A stretch of DNA of 64,000 bases from Pseudomonas sp. Root71 (GCF_001429045.1 NZ_LMHY01000002.1:1-64000), one strand, 5' to 3'. Positions 10,175 to 19,392 are shown, counted from the stretch's first letter. Notes: a model not told the origin generated them from the letters alone. Translations and numbers: made by a program.

Positions 10175-11439
10175 AAATACTGAAACCGGGCAATCGCCCG
10201 ACTTTGCATTCGGTCATCGGTCGCGGCAACCTGCTCGTTGCGCTGGTGGGCGTCGCCATGGCCAGTGTTTCACTGACGTTGCTCGGTGTGCTGGCCTTGC
10301 GCGTGTACGCCGACAACAACCTGCACCTGATCGCCCGCTCGATCAGCTACACCGTGGAAGCCGCGGTGGTGTTCGACGACAAAACCGCCACCACCGAAGC
10401 GCTGGCGCTGATTGCCTCCAACGAAGAGGTGGCCGACGCCCAGGTGTTCGACCAGCAGGGCCAGTTGCTGGCCCGCTGGCAACGACCGGAAACCGGTTGG
10501 GTGTCCGATCTCGAATTGCACATCGCCAAAGCGTTTCTGGAAGAACCCATGAGCATGCCGATCCTCCATCAAGGGCGGGAAGTCGGCAGCATCAGGCTCA
10601 CCGGTCATGGCGCCAGCCTGATGCGCTTTTTGCTCAGCGGTCTGGTGGGCATCATCTTGTGCACGGCCATCAGCGCCTGGGTTGCACTCTTTTTGGCGCG
10701 CCGACAACTTCGCGGGATCATCAAGCCCCTGCGCAACCTGGCCGCCGTCGCCCACGCCGCGCGCATTGACCGCGCCTTTGACAAGCGCGTGCCGCCCGCC
10801 GACATTGCCGAACTCGATAATTTCGGCAACGACTTCAATGCCCTGCTCGATGAGCTCGAAGCCTGGCAGTCGCACCTGCAAAGCGAAAACGAATCCCTGG
10901 CTCACCAGGCCAACCACGACAGCCTTACCGGATTGCCCAATCGGGCGTTTTTCGAAGGTCGCCTGATGCGCGCACTGCGCAGCGCCAACAAGCTCGGCGA
11001 GCGAGTGGCGGTGCTGTTTCTCGACAGCGATCGCTTCAAGGAGATCAACGACAGTTTCGGCCATGCGGCGGGCGATGCGGTGTTAGTGGCCGTGGCCAAT
11101 CGGGTTCGGGCGCAACTGCGCGAAGGGGACCTGGTGGCGCGCTTGGGTGGCGATGAATTTGCCGTGCTGCTGACGCCACTGCACAAGACCGAAGACGCCG
11201 AACGGATTGCCGACAAGATTCTGGCCAGCATGGACATGCCGATTCCATTGCCGGGCAGTACCCAGGTACTGACCTCCCTCAGTATCGGCGTCGCGGTGTA
11301 CCCGGATCATGGCGCAACGCCGGGTGCCCTGCTCAACGCCGCCGATGGCGCGATGTACCAGGCCAAGCGCCTGTCCCGAGGCGCACAGTACACGGCAGGG
11401 TCGGAGCACCCTGCCGCCGATGTTCAAAACAGGAGCTGA
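10171..11439 (+). CDS. yfiN: YfiN/TpbB membrane diguanylate cyclase
   Basis: This 422-residue inner-membrane cyclase makes c-di-GMP from GTP. The order is: TM1 about 22-45, periplasmic PAS-like domain about 46-148, TM2 about 152-172, HAMP about 175-230, GGDEF domain about 245-410. The active-site GGDEF is intact at 326-330. An RxxD inhibitory-site motif (R317-D320) sits exactly five residues upstream. It is translationally coupled to its inhibitor YfiR and followed six bases later by yfiB, the order known for the P. aeruginosa yfiBNR system that drives small-colony, biofilm-proficient variants. The start is fixed by the ATGA overlap. Confidence 0.95.
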   Translation: MKILKPGNRPTLHSVIGRGNLLVALVGVAMASVSLTLLGVLALRVYADNNLHLIARSISYTVEAAVVFDDKTATTEALALIASNEEVADAQVFDQQGQLLARWQRPETGWVSDLELHIAKAFLEEPMSMPILHQGREVGSIRLTGHGASLMRFLLSGLVGIILCTAISAWVALFLARRQLRGIIKPLRNLAAVAHAARIDRAFDKRVPPADIAELDNFGNDFNALLDELEAWQSHLQSENESLAHQANHDSLTGLPNRAFFEGRLMRALRSANKLGERVAVLFLDSDRFKEINDSFGHAAGDAVLVAVANRVRAQLREGDLVARLGGDEFAVLLTPLHKTEDAERIADKILASMDMPIPLPGSTQVLTSLSIGVAVYPDHGATPGALLNAADGAMYQAKRLSRGAQYTAGSEHPAADVQNRS

Positions 11440-11444
11440 TTTAC

Positions 11445-11945
11445 GTGTTCACTTTCAACCCGCGTTCCCTGCGTTTTTTCACCATGACCCTGCTCGTGGC
11501 CTTGCTGGGCCTGGCCGGTTGCCAAACCACTCCCAAAGGCCTGACCCCGGCGCAAATCGCCGTGCTGAAACAGCAGGGGTTCGAGCTGACAGACGATGGC
11601 TGGGCTTTCGGCTTGTCCGGCAAGGTCCTGTTTGGCAGTGACGACGACAGCCTGAACAAGCAGAGCACCGACATCGTCGAACGCATCGGCAAGGCGCTGT
11701 TGGGGGTGGGTATCGAGCGGGTACGGGTCGATGGCCACACCGATGCATCGGGCAAAGAGGCTTACAACGAGCAACTGTCCATGCGCCGGGCGAAAAGCGT
11801 TGCCAAGGTGCTCAACACCGTCGGCATGAAACAGGAAAACATCCAGCTGCGTGGCCTGGGCAGCAGCGTGCCGGTGGCCAGCAACAGCACATCCAGTGGC
11901 CGCACCGAAAATCGCCGGGTGGCGATTGTGGTCAGCTCCGACTAA
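11445..11945 (+). CDS. yfiB: YfiB outer-membrane lipoprotein with OmpA-like peptidoglycan-binding domain
   Basis: This 166-residue lipoprotein has the lipobox LAGC with the lipidated Cys at residue 26. An OmpA-family domain (about 50-165) contains the peptidoglycan-binding core DGHTDASGKEAYN and NRRVAIV. In P. aeruginosa YfiB sequesters YfiR at the outer membrane and thereby activates YfiN. The GTG start at 11445 has an AGGAGC ribosome site 8 bases upstream. Its last four bases overlap the 3' end of the convergent LysR gene. Confidence 0.94.
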   Translation: MFTFNPRSLRFFTMTLLVALLGLAGCQTTPKGLTPAQIAVLKQQGFELTDDGWAFGLSGKVLFGSDDDSLNKQSTDIVERIGKALLGVGIERVRVDGHTDASGKEAYNEQLSMRRAKSVAKVLNTVGMKQENIQLRGLGSSVPVASNSTSSGRTENRRVAIVVSSD

Positions 11946-12889
11946 TCGGCAAATAGCATCTCCCGGCTTTCCCCCATCAACAGCCCCTGATTCTGCTCGG
12001 TGACCTGGCGGATGTAATCCCACAACAGGGTGATCCGCTTGAGCTTGCGCAGGTCTTCGCGGCAGTACATCCAGAACTGCCGAGTGATATTGATTTCCTG
12101 TGGCAACACCGGCAGCAGCCGCGGGTCCTGGGTGGCGAGGAAGCATGGCAGGATCGCCAGTGAGCGTCCTTGCTGCGCGGCCACGAACTGTGCGATCACG
12201 CTGGTGCTGCGCAGGTTGGCGCTGGCGCCGGGCAATACGTTGGCCAGGTACAACAGCTCCGAGCTGAACGCCAGGTCGTCGACGTAACTGATAAATGAAT
12301 GCTTGGCCAAATCGGCGGGTTTGCGGATCGGCGGGTGGTTGTCCAGGTATTCCTGGGTCGCGTACAGCTGCAATCGGTAGTCGCACAGTTTGCAGCAGAC
12401 GTACGGGCCATGCTCCGGGCGCTCCAGGGCGATGACGATGTCGGCCTCGCGCTTGGACAGGCTGATGAAGTGCGGCAGCGGCAGGATGTCCACCGAGATC
12501 GCCGGGTAGGTGTCGACGAAGTGGCTCAGCTGCGGTGTGATGAAAAAACTGCCGAAGCCTTCGGTGCAGCCCATGCGCACATGACCGGACAGCGCCACGC
12601 CAGACCCGGAAACCTGCTCGCACGCCATGTGCAAGGTACTTTCGATCGACTCGGCATACCCCATCAACCGCTGGCCTTCGGCGGTCAGGACAAAGCCGTT
12701 GGTCCGGGATTTTTCGAACAGCAAGGTGCCCAGTGCGGTTTCCAGGGAGCTGATGCGTCGCGACACCGTGGTGTAGTCCACCGCCAGGCGCTTGGCCGCG
12801 GTGCTGGCCTTGCGGGTGCGGGCGACTTCGAGGAAAAACTTGAGGTCATCCCAGTTCAGCGAACCGAGGGAGGTGATGTTTTTTTGCAT
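11942..12889 (-). CDS. LysR-family regulator, probable controller of mmsAB
   Basis: This 315-residue LysR-type regulator has an N-terminal winged HTH ([21 protein letters not shown], about residues 25-45) and a C-terminal effector domain. The start MQKNITSLG at 12889 gives the usual LysR N terminus; an in-frame ATG at 12958 would add an unrelated 23-residue tail. It is divergent from mmsA, with a 163-base gap for shared promoters. I infer control of valine catabolism from position only. P. aeruginosa uses an AraC-type MmsR at the equivalent place, so this is a different regulator type. Confidence 0.88.
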   Translation of the reverse strand: MQKNITSLGSLNWDDLKFFLEVARTRKASTAAKRLAVDYTTVSRRISSLETALGTLLFEKSRTNGFVLTAEGQRLMGYAESIESTLHMACEQVSGSGVALSGHVRMGCTEGFGSFFITPQLSHFVDTYPAISVDILPLPHFISLSKREADIVIALERPEHGPYVCCKLCDYRLQLYATQEYLDNHPPIRKPADLAKHSFISYVDDLAFSSELLYLANVLPGASANLRSTSVIAQFVAAQQGRSLAILPCFLATQDPRLLPVLPQEINITRQFWMYCREDLRKLKRITLLWDYIRQVTEQNQGLLMGESREMLFAD

Positions 12890-13052
12890 GTTGGACCGGT
12901 TTTTATGTGCGTTCTTATCAGAAGTTTGCACATCTATACTCCAAAAACAGTCCGACAACCAATTCGCGACACATGGCTCATCTCAGGGCGACTATCTCGC
13001 CCCGGCTCCCAAGATAGCTCTCAATAAAAAAAGCAAACATCCGGAGACCCAC

Positions 13053-14579
13053 ATGAACGTATCGCTCACGCCCACCGACACCACCGTACAAAAGGTCAAA
13101 TTGTTGATCGACGGCGAGTGGGTCGAATCCAAGACTACCGAATGGCACGACATCATCAACCCGGCGACCCAGCAAGTGCTGGCCAAAGTGCCGTTTGCCA
13201 CCGCTGAAGAAGTCGACGCGGCCATCAGCGCGGCCCATCGTGCCTTCCAGACCTGGAAGCTGACCCCGATCGGCGCCCGCATGCGCATCATGCTCAAGCT
13301 CCAGGCGCTGATTCGCGAACACTCCAAGCGCATCGCCGCGGTCCTCAGCGCCGAGCAGGGCAAGACCATTGCCGATGCCGAAGGCGATATTTTCCGTGGC
13401 CTGGAAGTGGTCGAGCACGCTTGCTCCATTGGCAGTCTGCAAATGGGCGAGTTCGCTGAAAACGTCGCCGGTGGCGTCGACACCTACACCCTGCGCCAGC
13501 CAATCGGCGTGTGCGCCGGCATTACCCCGTTCAACTTCCCGGCGATGATTCCGCTGTGGATGTTCCCGATGGCCATCGCCTGCGGCAACACCTTCGTGCT
13601 CAAACCGTCCGAACAGGACCCGATGTCGACCATGCTTCTGGTGGAGCTGGCGATCGAGGCGGGCATTCCGGCCGGCGTGCTCAACGTCGTGCATGGCGGC
13701 AAGGACGTGGTGGACGGGCTCTGCACCCACAAGGACATCAAGGCGGTTTCCTTCGTCGGTTCAACTGCCGTCGGTACCCATGTGTATGACCTGGCAGGCA
13801 AACACGGCAAGCGCGTGCAGTCGATGATGGGCGCGAAGAACCACGCCGTGGTTCTGCCGGACGCCAATCGCGAACAAGCGCTGAATGCGCTGGTGGGCGC
13901 CGGTTTCGGTGCTGCGGGTCAACGCTGCATGGCCACCTCGGTGGTGGTGCTGGTGGGCGCGGCCAAGCAGTGGCTGCCGGATCTCAAGGCGCTGGCGCAG
14001 AAGCTCAAGGTCAATGCCGGCAGCGAGCCGGGCACCGATGTCGGCCCGGTGATCTCGAAAAAGGCCAAGGCGCGGATTCTCGACCTGATCGAAAGCGGCA
14101 TCAAGGAAGGCGCGAAACTGGAGCTGGACGGTCGCGAGATCACGGTTCCCGGTTACGAGAAGGGCAACTTTGTCGGCCCGACCCTGTTCTCCGGCGTGAC
14201 CACCGACATGCAGATCTACACCCAGGAAATCTTCGGCCCGGTGCTGGTGGTGCTGGAGGTCAATACGCTCGACGAGGCCATCGCCCTGGTCAACGCCAAC
14301 CCGTTCGGCAACGGCACGGGTCTGTTCACCCAGAGCGGCGCGGCGGCACGTAAATTCCAGAACGAAATCGACGTCGGCCAGGTCGGCATCAACATCCCGA
14401 TTCCGGTGCCGGTCCCGTTCTTCAGCTTCACCGGTTCGCGCGGTTCCAAGCTCGGCGACCTCGGCCCGTACGGCAAGCAAGTGGTGCAGTTCTACACTCA
14501 GACCAAGACCGTCACCAGTCGCTGGTTCGATGACGACAGCGTCAACGACGGTGTGAACACCACCATCAACCTGCGATAA
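13053..14579 (+). CDS. mmsA: Methylmalonate-semialdehyde dehydrogenase (CoA-acylating)
   Basis: This 508-residue aldehyde dehydrogenase oxidises methylmalonate semialdehyde (valine) or malonate semialdehyde to propionyl- or acetyl-CoA with NAD+. The catalytic cysteine is C292 in [10 protein letters not shown], and the family segment [16 protein letters not shown] is present. The start at 13053 follows a GGAG site (CCGGAGACCC). Length is typical (about 500). mmsB follows after 10 bases, so the two form one operon. Confidence 0.96.
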   Translation: MNVSLTPTDTTVQKVKLLIDGEWVESKTTEWHDIINPATQQVLAKVPFATAEEVDAAISAAHRAFQTWKLTPIGARMRIMLKLQALIREHSKRIAAVLSAEQGKTIADAEGDIFRGLEVVEHACSIGSLQMGEFAENVAGGVDTYTLRQPIGVCAGITPFNFPAMIPLWMFPMAIACGNTFVLKPSEQDPMSTMLLVELAIEAGIPAGVLNVVHGGKDVVDGLCTHKDIKAVSFVGSTAVGTHVYDLAGKHGKRVQSMMGAKNHAVVLPDANREQALNALVGAGFGAAGQRCMATSVVVLVGAAKQWLPDLKALAQKLKVNAGSEPGTDVGPVISKKAKARILDLIESGIKEGAKLELDGREITVPGYEKGNFVGPTLFSGVTTDMQIYTQEIFGPVLVVLEVNTLDEAIALVNANPFGNGTGLFTQSGAAARKFQNEIDVGQVGINIPIPVPVPFFSFTGSRGSKLGDLGPYGKQVVQFYTQTKTVTSRWFDDDSVNDGVNTTINLR

Positions 14580-14589
14580 GGAGCCGGAC

Positions 14590-15477
14590 ATGAAAATCGC
14601 TTTTATCGGTCTGGGCAACATGGGCGCGCCAATGGCGCGCAACCTGATCAAGGCCGGCCATGCACTGCGCCTGGTGGACCTGAACAAAGCCGTGCTGGCG
14701 GAACTGGAACAACTGGGCGGCAGTATCAGCCCAACGGCCCGCGAAGCTTCAGAAGGCGCCGAACTGGTCATCACCATGCTGCCTGCCGCTGTGCATGTGC
14801 GCAGCGTGTGGCTGGGCGAAGACGGCGTGCTCGCCGGTATCGGCAAAGGTGTTCCGGCCGTGGATTGCAGCACCATCGATCCGCAGACCGCGCGGGACGT
14901 TGCCGCCGCCGCTGCCAAACAGGGCGTGGCCATGGCCGATGCGCCGGTTTCTGGCGGCACCGGTGGTGCAGCCGCCGGGACGCTGACCTTCATGGTCGGC
15001 GCCACGCCTGAACTGTTCGCCACCCTGCAACCGGTACTGGCGCAAATGGGCCGCAACATCGTCCATTGTGGTGAGGTCGGCACCGGGCAAATCGCTAAAA
15101 TCTGCAACAACCTGTTGTTGGGGATTTCCATGGTCGGCGTCAGCGAAGCCATGGCGCTTGGCGATGCATTGGGCATCGACACCAAGGTGCTGGCGGGCAT
15201 CATCAACAGTTCCACCGGGCGTTGCTGGAGTTCGGAGATGTACAACCCGTGGCCGGGCATCGTCGAAACGGCGCCGGCGTCGCGCGGCTATACCGGTGGT
15301 TTCGGTGCCGAACTGATGCTCAAGGATCTGGGGCTGGCCACTGAGGCTGCGCGTCAGGCGCACCAGCCGGTGGTTCTCGGCGCGGTGGCCCAGCAGTTGT
15401 ATCAGGCGATGAGTTTGCGTGGGGAGGGTGGACAGGACTTCTCGGCGATCATCAACGGCTATCGCAAGCCGCAATAA
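14590..15477 (+). CDS. mmsB: 3-hydroxyisobutyrate dehydrogenase
   Basis: This 295-residue NAD(P)-dependent beta-hydroxyacid dehydrogenase oxidises 3-hydroxyisobutyrate to methylmalonate semialdehyde, the step before MmsA. It has the N-terminal Rossmann motif FIGLGNMGAPMA (5-16), the substrate-binding APVSGGTGGA, and the catalytic lysine K170 in GQIAKICNN. A GGAG site lies just before the ATG. It is the second gene of the mmsAB operon and is followed by a strong terminator. Confidence 0.96.
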   Translation: MKIAFIGLGNMGAPMARNLIKAGHALRLVDLNKAVLAELEQLGGSISPTAREASEGAELVITMLPAAVHVRSVWLGEDGVLAGIGKGVPAVDCSTIDPQTARDVAAAAAKQGVAMADAPVSGGTGGAAAGTLTFMVGATPELFATLQPVLAQMGRNIVHCGEVGTGQIAKICNNLLLGISMVGVSEAMALGDALGIDTKVLAGIINSSTGRCWSSEMYNPWPGIVETAPASRGYTGGFGAELMLKDLGLATEAARQAHQPVVLGAVAQQLYQAMSLRGEGGQDFSAIINGYRKPQ

Positions 15478-15486
15478 GGGATATTT

Positions 15487-15522
15487 CCGGGAATCCGCGT
15501 CGGGTGGATTCCCGGTTTTTTA
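15487..15522 (+). terminator. Terminator of mmsAB
   Basis: A perfect 10-bp stem (CCGGGAATCC / GGATTCCCGG) with a 9-base loop is followed by six T residues. It begins 9 bases after the mmsB stop. Confidence 0.92.
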
Positions 15523-15535
15523 ATTTGGCAGAAAG

Positions 15536-15612
15536 AAAAGATCGCAGCCTTCGGCAGCTCCTACAGGGGAATGTATACACCCCGTAGGAGCTGCCGAAGG
15601 CTGCGATCTTTT
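15536..15612. repeat. REP-type inverted repeat (GTAGGAGCTGCCG family)
   Basis: Two perfect 29-base arms (15536-15564 and 15584-15612) flank a 19-base centre. The core GTAGGAGCTGCCGAAGG recurs at 33603-33686 and, with two changes, at 20015-20086. It lies between the convergent mmsB and cupin genes and could also end transcripts arriving from the right. Confidence 0.9.
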
Positions 15613-15618
15613 GCTTTG

Positions 15619-15963
15619 TCAGGCAAACACGAAATATTTGCGCACGGTTTCCACCACTTCCCAGGTGCCTTTCATCCCCGGTTCAACGACGAAAATGTCG
15701 CCGGCGCGCAGGTGGATCGGCGCCATGCCTTCCGGGGTGATGATGCAGTAGCCTTCCTGGAAGTGGCAGTACTCCCACTTCACGTATTCCACGTACCACT
15801 TGCCCGGCGTGCAGATCCAGGTGCCCATGATCTTGCTGCCGTCTTCACTGGTGTAGGCATTGAGGTTGACGGTGTGCGGGTCGCCTTCGAGTTTTTCCCA
15901 TTTGCAGGCGTCGAGTACGGGCAGCGGGTGGGTGTCGCGAAGAACGGTAATCGGTGCGGTCAT
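15619..15963 (-). CDS. Small cupin-domain protein
   Basis: This 114-residue single-domain cupin of the cupin_3/DUF861 type shows EYVKWEYCHFQEGYC and a Gly-rich AGDIFVVEPG. The probable metal ligands are the His and Glu of CHFQEG. The start at 15963 has a GGAG site (CCCGGAGTC); the longer in-frame start adds an unconserved stretch. Members of this group are often encoded near amino-acid or amine catabolic genes, but the substrate here is unknown. It appears to be transcribed alone. Confidence 0.8.
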   Translation of the reverse strand: MTAPITVLRDTHPLPVLDACKWEKLEGDPHTVNLNAYTSEDGSKIMGTWICTPGKWYVEYVKWEYCHFQEGYCIITPEGMAPIHLRAGDIFVVEPGMKGTWEVVETVRKYFVFA

Positions 15964-16069
15964 GATGACTCCGGGCAGTGGGCTCAAGAACTGAAGTCGC
16001 ACCCTATAGCGCCTGCCCAACCCTCAGTTGTCTGTGCTCGACACTGAGCTGTCCAGAAACGCACGTTCT

Positions 16070-16441
16070 TCAATTCCGGTTCAGTGGGCAGTCGAGCCTG
16101 GATTGTTCGAGGCTGTTCTCGAATTCGACCAATTGCGCGTGCTGTTGCGACAGCGCCGCTATCCGCTCGGCGATTTCCTGCTTTTTGCTGGCGAGGACCT
16201 GGTGTGCCCGCTCCCATGGCAACTGCGGGCCCTGATGGCCGGCGAAGACCGACTGCAATTCCTTGAGCCTGAAGCCCAACTGTTGTGCACATTTGATGAA
16301 CATCAGCAGATCGACGCTGTGCTGGTCATAGATGCGGTACTTGCCCAAGCGGCGAGCGGCAGGCAACAAGCCAATCGACTCGTAGTGACGGATGCTTTTG
16401 ACCGTGGTACCGGAACGTTGCGCGGCTTGGCCGATGTACAT
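16070..16441 (-). CDS. MerR-family transcriptional regulator
   Basis: This 123-residue MerR protein starts MYIGQAAQRSGTTVKSIRHYE, the typical winged-helix opening, followed by a dimerisation helix (about 75-115). It lacks a clear C-terminal ligand domain or metal-binding cysteine pair, so the signal is probably not a metal ion. An AAGGA site precedes the start at 16441. It lies 49 bases downstream of the flavodoxin-type reductase gene on the same strand. A MerR-type promoter with a 19-bp spacer lies in front of that pair, which suggests autoregulation plus control of the reductase. Confidence 0.88.
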   Translation of the reverse strand: MYIGQAAQRSGTTVKSIRHYESIGLLPAARRLGKYRIYDQHSVDLLMFIKCAQQLGFRLKELQSVFAGHQGPQLPWERAHQVLASKKQEIAERIAALSQQHAQLVEFENSLEQSRLDCPLNRN

Positions 16442-16490
16442 GGGAAGGTCCTTTTCTCCGAGGATAGAGCTCGGCGCATTATCGACCGAC

Positions 16491-17069
16491 TCAAGCGCTG
16501 GCGATAGCTTCGGCTTGCCGCAACCAGGCCGCATGCCGGTCTACGCTGGCGCCGAGAATTGGCCCGAAGGTGAGGGTTCGGGTTGGCTTGATGCCACAGA
16601 ACTCCAGCGTGGTTTTGCGGACCTGATGCAAACCGGGCATGCGGTAGATCCAGCGGTAGTACCAGGGCGGTGTGTCCATGGTCACCAGCAGGTGGGCGGT
16701 TCGGCCGCGCAGGAGTTTGTCGGGGAAAGCTTTGCCCTGGCGATACTTGAAGGCAAAACCCGGCAAGAACACCCGGTCGAAAAAGCCCTTGAGCAAGGCC
16801 GGTACGCCACCCCACCAGATCGGATAAACCAGCACCAACAGTTCGGCCCAGAGGATATCGGCCTGGGCGTTACGCAAGTCGGCTTCCAGCGGCTGGACCT
16901 GTTGATAGCCTTCGCGCAGCACCGGGTCAAAATCCATGCTGCCCAGAAACAACGGCCGCACTTCATGCCCGGCGCGCATTGCCGACTGTGTGTAACGCTC
17001 GGCAAGGGCGGCGCAGAAGGTGTTGCTGGACGGATGCCCGAGTATCACCAGTATTCGCTTACCCATCAT
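16491..17069 (-). CDS. NAD(P)H:quinone oxidoreductase, flavodoxin-like fold
   Basis: This 192-residue protein belongs to the NQO1/KefF/MdaB flavodoxin-2 group. The FMN/FAD-binding start is ILVILGHPSSNTFCAALA, and YPIWWGGVPALLKGFFDRVF is the family signature around residues 80-100. Such enzymes reduce quinones or nitro-compounds by two electrons. Two adjacent ATGs (17069 and 17066) both follow AAGGAC. It is the first gene of a two-gene operon with the MerR regulator. Confidence 0.88.
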   Translation of the reverse strand: MMGKRILVILGHPSSNTFCAALAERYTQSAMRAGHEVRPLFLGSMDFDPVLREGYQQVQPLEADLRNAQADILWAELLVLVYPIWWGGVPALLKGFFDRVFLPGFAFKYRQGKAFPDKLLRGRTAHLLVTMDTPPWYYRWIYRMPGLHQVRKTTLEFCGIKPTRTLTFGPILGASVDRHAAWLRQAEAIASA

Positions 17070-17075
17070 CGCTGT

Positions 17076-17097
17076 CCTTGAGGATCAAACCTCAAGG
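17076..17097 (-). promoter_or_regulatory. Inverted repeat covering the ribosome site of the reductase gene
   Basis: CCTTGAGG (17090-17097, read on the minus strand) and CCTCAAGG (17076-17083) form a perfect 8-bp inverted repeat with a 6-base spacer. The second arm contains the AAGG ribosome site of the gene starting at 17069. In RNA the hairpin would hide that site; in DNA it could be an operator. Confidence 0.5.
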
Positions 17098-17126
17098 ATA
17101 AAGTCTGCCCCTCAGGGGAGAGTCAA
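17096..17126 (-). promoter_or_regulatory. MerR-type promoter, 19-bp spacer
   Basis: On the minus strand, -35 TTGACT (17121-17126) is separated by 19 bases from a -10-like TTATCC (17096-17101). The spacer has the inverted arms CCCC/GGGG expected of a MerR-family operator. The -35 box lies inside the last codons of the upstream LysR gene. Confidence 0.6.
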
Positions 17127-17996
17127 GGCGTGCAGCAGGGCCTTGGCATAGCCGGGTAATACGGCGAAGTCCCGGGCACAGAGCAACAGTTTGCGTTGGC
17201 CCCAGGGTTCTTGCAGGGCGAGGCTTTTGAAGGACAGTCCACCTGACCTGCGTTCGACCGCGGCCAGCGGTACGATTGCCAGCCCAGCCCCTCGGGCGAC
17301 CATGCGCATCACGCCATCGAAGCCGTCGGCGCGGATGCGAATCTGCATGCGCAGGCCGGCGTGCAGCGCCTGTTCCTCCAGGTACACCGCCAGGGCGCTA
17401 TTGGCATTCAGGCTGACGTAGTCGTGATGCAGCGTGTCGGTGAAGCTCACTGAGGTCGCCTGGGCCAGGGGATGTTCCCGGGGCATGATCAGCACCAACG
17501 GATCATCGCGGAACGCTCGCGTCTGCAGGTCCTCGGTGTCCACCGCGTCGGACACGATGCCGAGGTCCGCCGCCCCTTGGCGCAAGGCATGGGTGATGCG
17601 GGTGCTGGGCAGTTCCTGCAGGTCGATGTCGAGGTTGGGATGGCTGTGCAGGAAGTCCGCGAGCAACTCTGGCAGGTACTCGGTGATCGCCGTGGTGTTG
17701 CACAGCAGTCGCACCTGGCCTTTGACGCCCTGGGCGTATTCGGCCAGTTCCTGTTGCAGGCGTTCGGCCTGTTGCAGCAGGACCCGGGCGTGTCGGGCCA
17801 GGGCATTGCCGGCCGGCGTCGGGCTGACTCCACGACGATTGCGCTGCAGAAACTCGACGCCCAGCGACGCCTCCATGGCGCGAATTCGTGCGCTGGCCGC
17901 TGCCAGGGACAAATGACTGCGTGCGGCGCCGGCGGTGATGTTGCCGGTATCGAGGATGTTCAGATACAGGCGCAGGTCGGTCAGGTCAAAGTGCAT
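17112..17996 (-). CDS. LysR-family regulator divergent from a TauE/SafE exporter
   Basis: This 294-residue LysR protein has an N-terminal HTH (AGAARSHLSLAAASARIRAME, about 22-42) and a periplasmic-binding-like effector domain (LLCNTTAITEYLPELLADF onward). The start MHFDLTDLRLYLN is typical. It is divergent from the TauE/SafE gene and is its probable regulator. Its last 15 bases carry the -35 element of the downstream MerR-type promoter. Confidence 0.9.
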   Translation of the reverse strand: MHFDLTDLRLYLNILDTGNITAGAARSHLSLAAASARIRAMEASLGVEFLQRNRRGVSPTPAGNALARHARVLLQQAERLQQELAEYAQGVKGQVRLLCNTTAITEYLPELLADFLHSHPNLDIDLQELPSTRITHALRQGAADLGIVSDAVDTEDLQTRAFRDDPLVLIMPREHPLAQATSVSFTDTLHHDYVSLNANSALAVYLEEQALHAGLRMQIRIRADGFDGVMRMVARGAGLAIVPLAAVERRSGGLSFKSLALQEPWGQRKLLLCARDFAVLPGYAKALLHALTLP

Positions 17997-18033
17997 TACA
18001 ACAATCCCGAGTTGAATGTTGTCTGGAAGGGCG

Positions 18034-18060
18034 CCTTCGCGAGCAAGCCCGCGAAGAGGC
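18034..18060. repeat. Single REP-like hairpin
   Basis: CTTCGCGAGCAAGCCCGCGAAG forms a short stem and carries the GCGAGCAAGCCCGC core seen in the TGTGGGAGCGGGC family of repeats in this window. It lies in the LysR/TauE intergenic region. Confidence 0.7.
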
Positions 18061-18158
18061 CAGTCGCTTCAGCGAAATTTTCAGCCTCTGTCAAGGCAAG
18101 AGGCAGCCTCAGTATATGGCAGATTTTCAATCAACCCCCGCGGGCCCACCATGGCCCC

Positions 18159-18923
18159 ATGAATACACTTTCGGCGTTTTATCAGAATCTCGGATTGGCC
18201 CTTTCATTGTTGGTTATCGGCACCTTTGTGCTGGCCGGCATGATCAAGGGCGTGATCGGTCTCGGCCTGCCGACCGTCGCCATGGGTCTGCTCGGTCTGG
18301 CTATGGCGCCGACGCAGGCTGCGGCGTTGCTGATCATTCCGGCGACCCTGACCAACGTCTGGCAACTGGCATTCGGCGGGCATCTGTCGGGTCTGGTCAA
18401 ACGGTTGTGGCCGATGGTGCTGGCGATTTTCATCGGCACCGGGGCGGGCACGCTATGGATCGGCATGAGCGGTGGCCATTGGGTGGTGCGAGGGTTGGGG
18501 GCGGCATTATTGCTGTATGCGCTGAGCGGTTTGTTCCTGCCGACTGTGCGCGTAGGGCAGAGCAGCGAACGCTGGCTCGGTCCTCTGTGTGGCGTGCTGA
18601 CCGGCGTCATCACTTCGGCCACTGGCGTGTTCGTGATTCCGGCGGTGCCTTATCTGCAAGCGCTGGGTTTGAGCAAGGACGAACTTGTGCAGGCGCTGGG
18701 CCTGTCGTTCACCGTCTCGACCCTGGCCCTGGCCGGTGGCTTGTTATGGCGTGGCGCGCTCGGTGGAGGCGAGTTGAGCGCGTCGTTGCTGGCGCTGATC
18801 CCGGCCATGCTCGGCATGTGGCTGGGGCAATCGCTGCGCCAGCGGATCAGCGCCCTGTGGTTCAAACGCGTGTTTTTCATTGGCCTGGGTGTGCTCGGCG
18901 GCCATTTGCTGATCAGCGGCTAG
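18159..18923 (+). CDS. TauE/SafE-family membrane transporter
   Basis: This 254-residue membrane protein has about eight hydrophobic segments and the family repeat seen as GMIKGVIGLGLPTVAMG (N half) and GVLTGVITSATGVFVIPAVPYLQALG (C half). TauE/SafE proteins export small anions such as sulfite or sulfoacetate; substrate unknown here. The start MNTLSAFYQN at 18159 is preferred because the open frame upstream is non-coding in character. The three-codon frame ATG-GCC-CCA-TGA (18151-18162) overlaps the start as ATGA. The 3' end overlaps the convergent monooxygenase gene by 11 bases. Confidence 0.88.
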   Translation: MNTLSAFYQNLGLALSLLVIGTFVLAGMIKGVIGLGLPTVAMGLLGLAMAPTQAAALLIIPATLTNVWQLAFGGHLSGLVKRLWPMVLAIFIGTGAGTLWIGMSGGHWVVRGLGAALLLYALSGLFLPTVRVGQSSERWLGPLCGVLTGVITSATGVFVIPAVPYLQALGLSKDELVQALGLSFTVSTLALAGGLLWRGALGGGELSASLLALIPAMLGMWLGQSLRQRISALWFKRVFFIGLGVLGGHLLISG

Positions 18924-19227
18924 CGGACGACGGGCTGATCATCTCGATGGCGCGGATCTCGAAGTCCCGTTCCAGGTATTCATCGCGTTGCGCGAGAAAC
19001 TGCTTCATGTGCGGCAGGTTCGAGTGCACGTCGAGGTGGGCCTGGGATTGCCAGATCTCGTAGAAGATGAACAGGGTCGGGTCCTGTTTGTCACGCAACA
19101 TGTGGTATTCGATGCAACCCGGTTCGGCTCGGCTCGCTTGCACATAGCCGCTGAAAAACGCTTCGAAGGCGTCGGATTTTTCCGGGCGGGTCTTGGCGTG
19201 CAGGATAAAGCCCTGGATTTCACTCAT
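18913..19227 (-). CDS. YgiN-like antibiotic-biosynthesis-type monooxygenase
   Basis: This 104-residue ABM-domain protein (ferredoxin-like dimer) shows GCIEYHMLRDKQDPTLFIFYEIW and LPHMKQFL, the usual pattern for YgiN-type quinol monooxygenases. A GGAGAG site precedes the start. It is divergent from mdaB. In E. coli, mdaB and ygiN are neighbours and act on quinone/quinol, so a linked role is plausible here. Confidence 0.85.
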   Translation of the reverse strand: MSEIQGFILHAKTRPEKSDAFEAFFSGYVQASRAEPGCIEYHMLRDKQDPTLFIFYEIWQSQAHLDVHSNLPHMKQFLAQRDEYLERDFEIRAIEMISPSSASR

Positions 19228-19392
19228 CTACATCTCTCCTCAAGTCAGAACTGGCGCCAGTTTAAGGCAACAATCGCTTATCGATTCGTGCTTGTAGGTC
19301 AAATGTATTTTGCCAAATCGACGCTTACTCCGCGCAAGGTCGATCGGTACTCTGCCGCCATCCGATTCCCGACCTTCCCGAGACCACCTCCC

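Noticed and set aside
18151-18162. Three-codon leader frame before the TauE/SafE gene
   Set aside because: It overlaps the start as ATGA but has no ribosome site, so it is probably chance.
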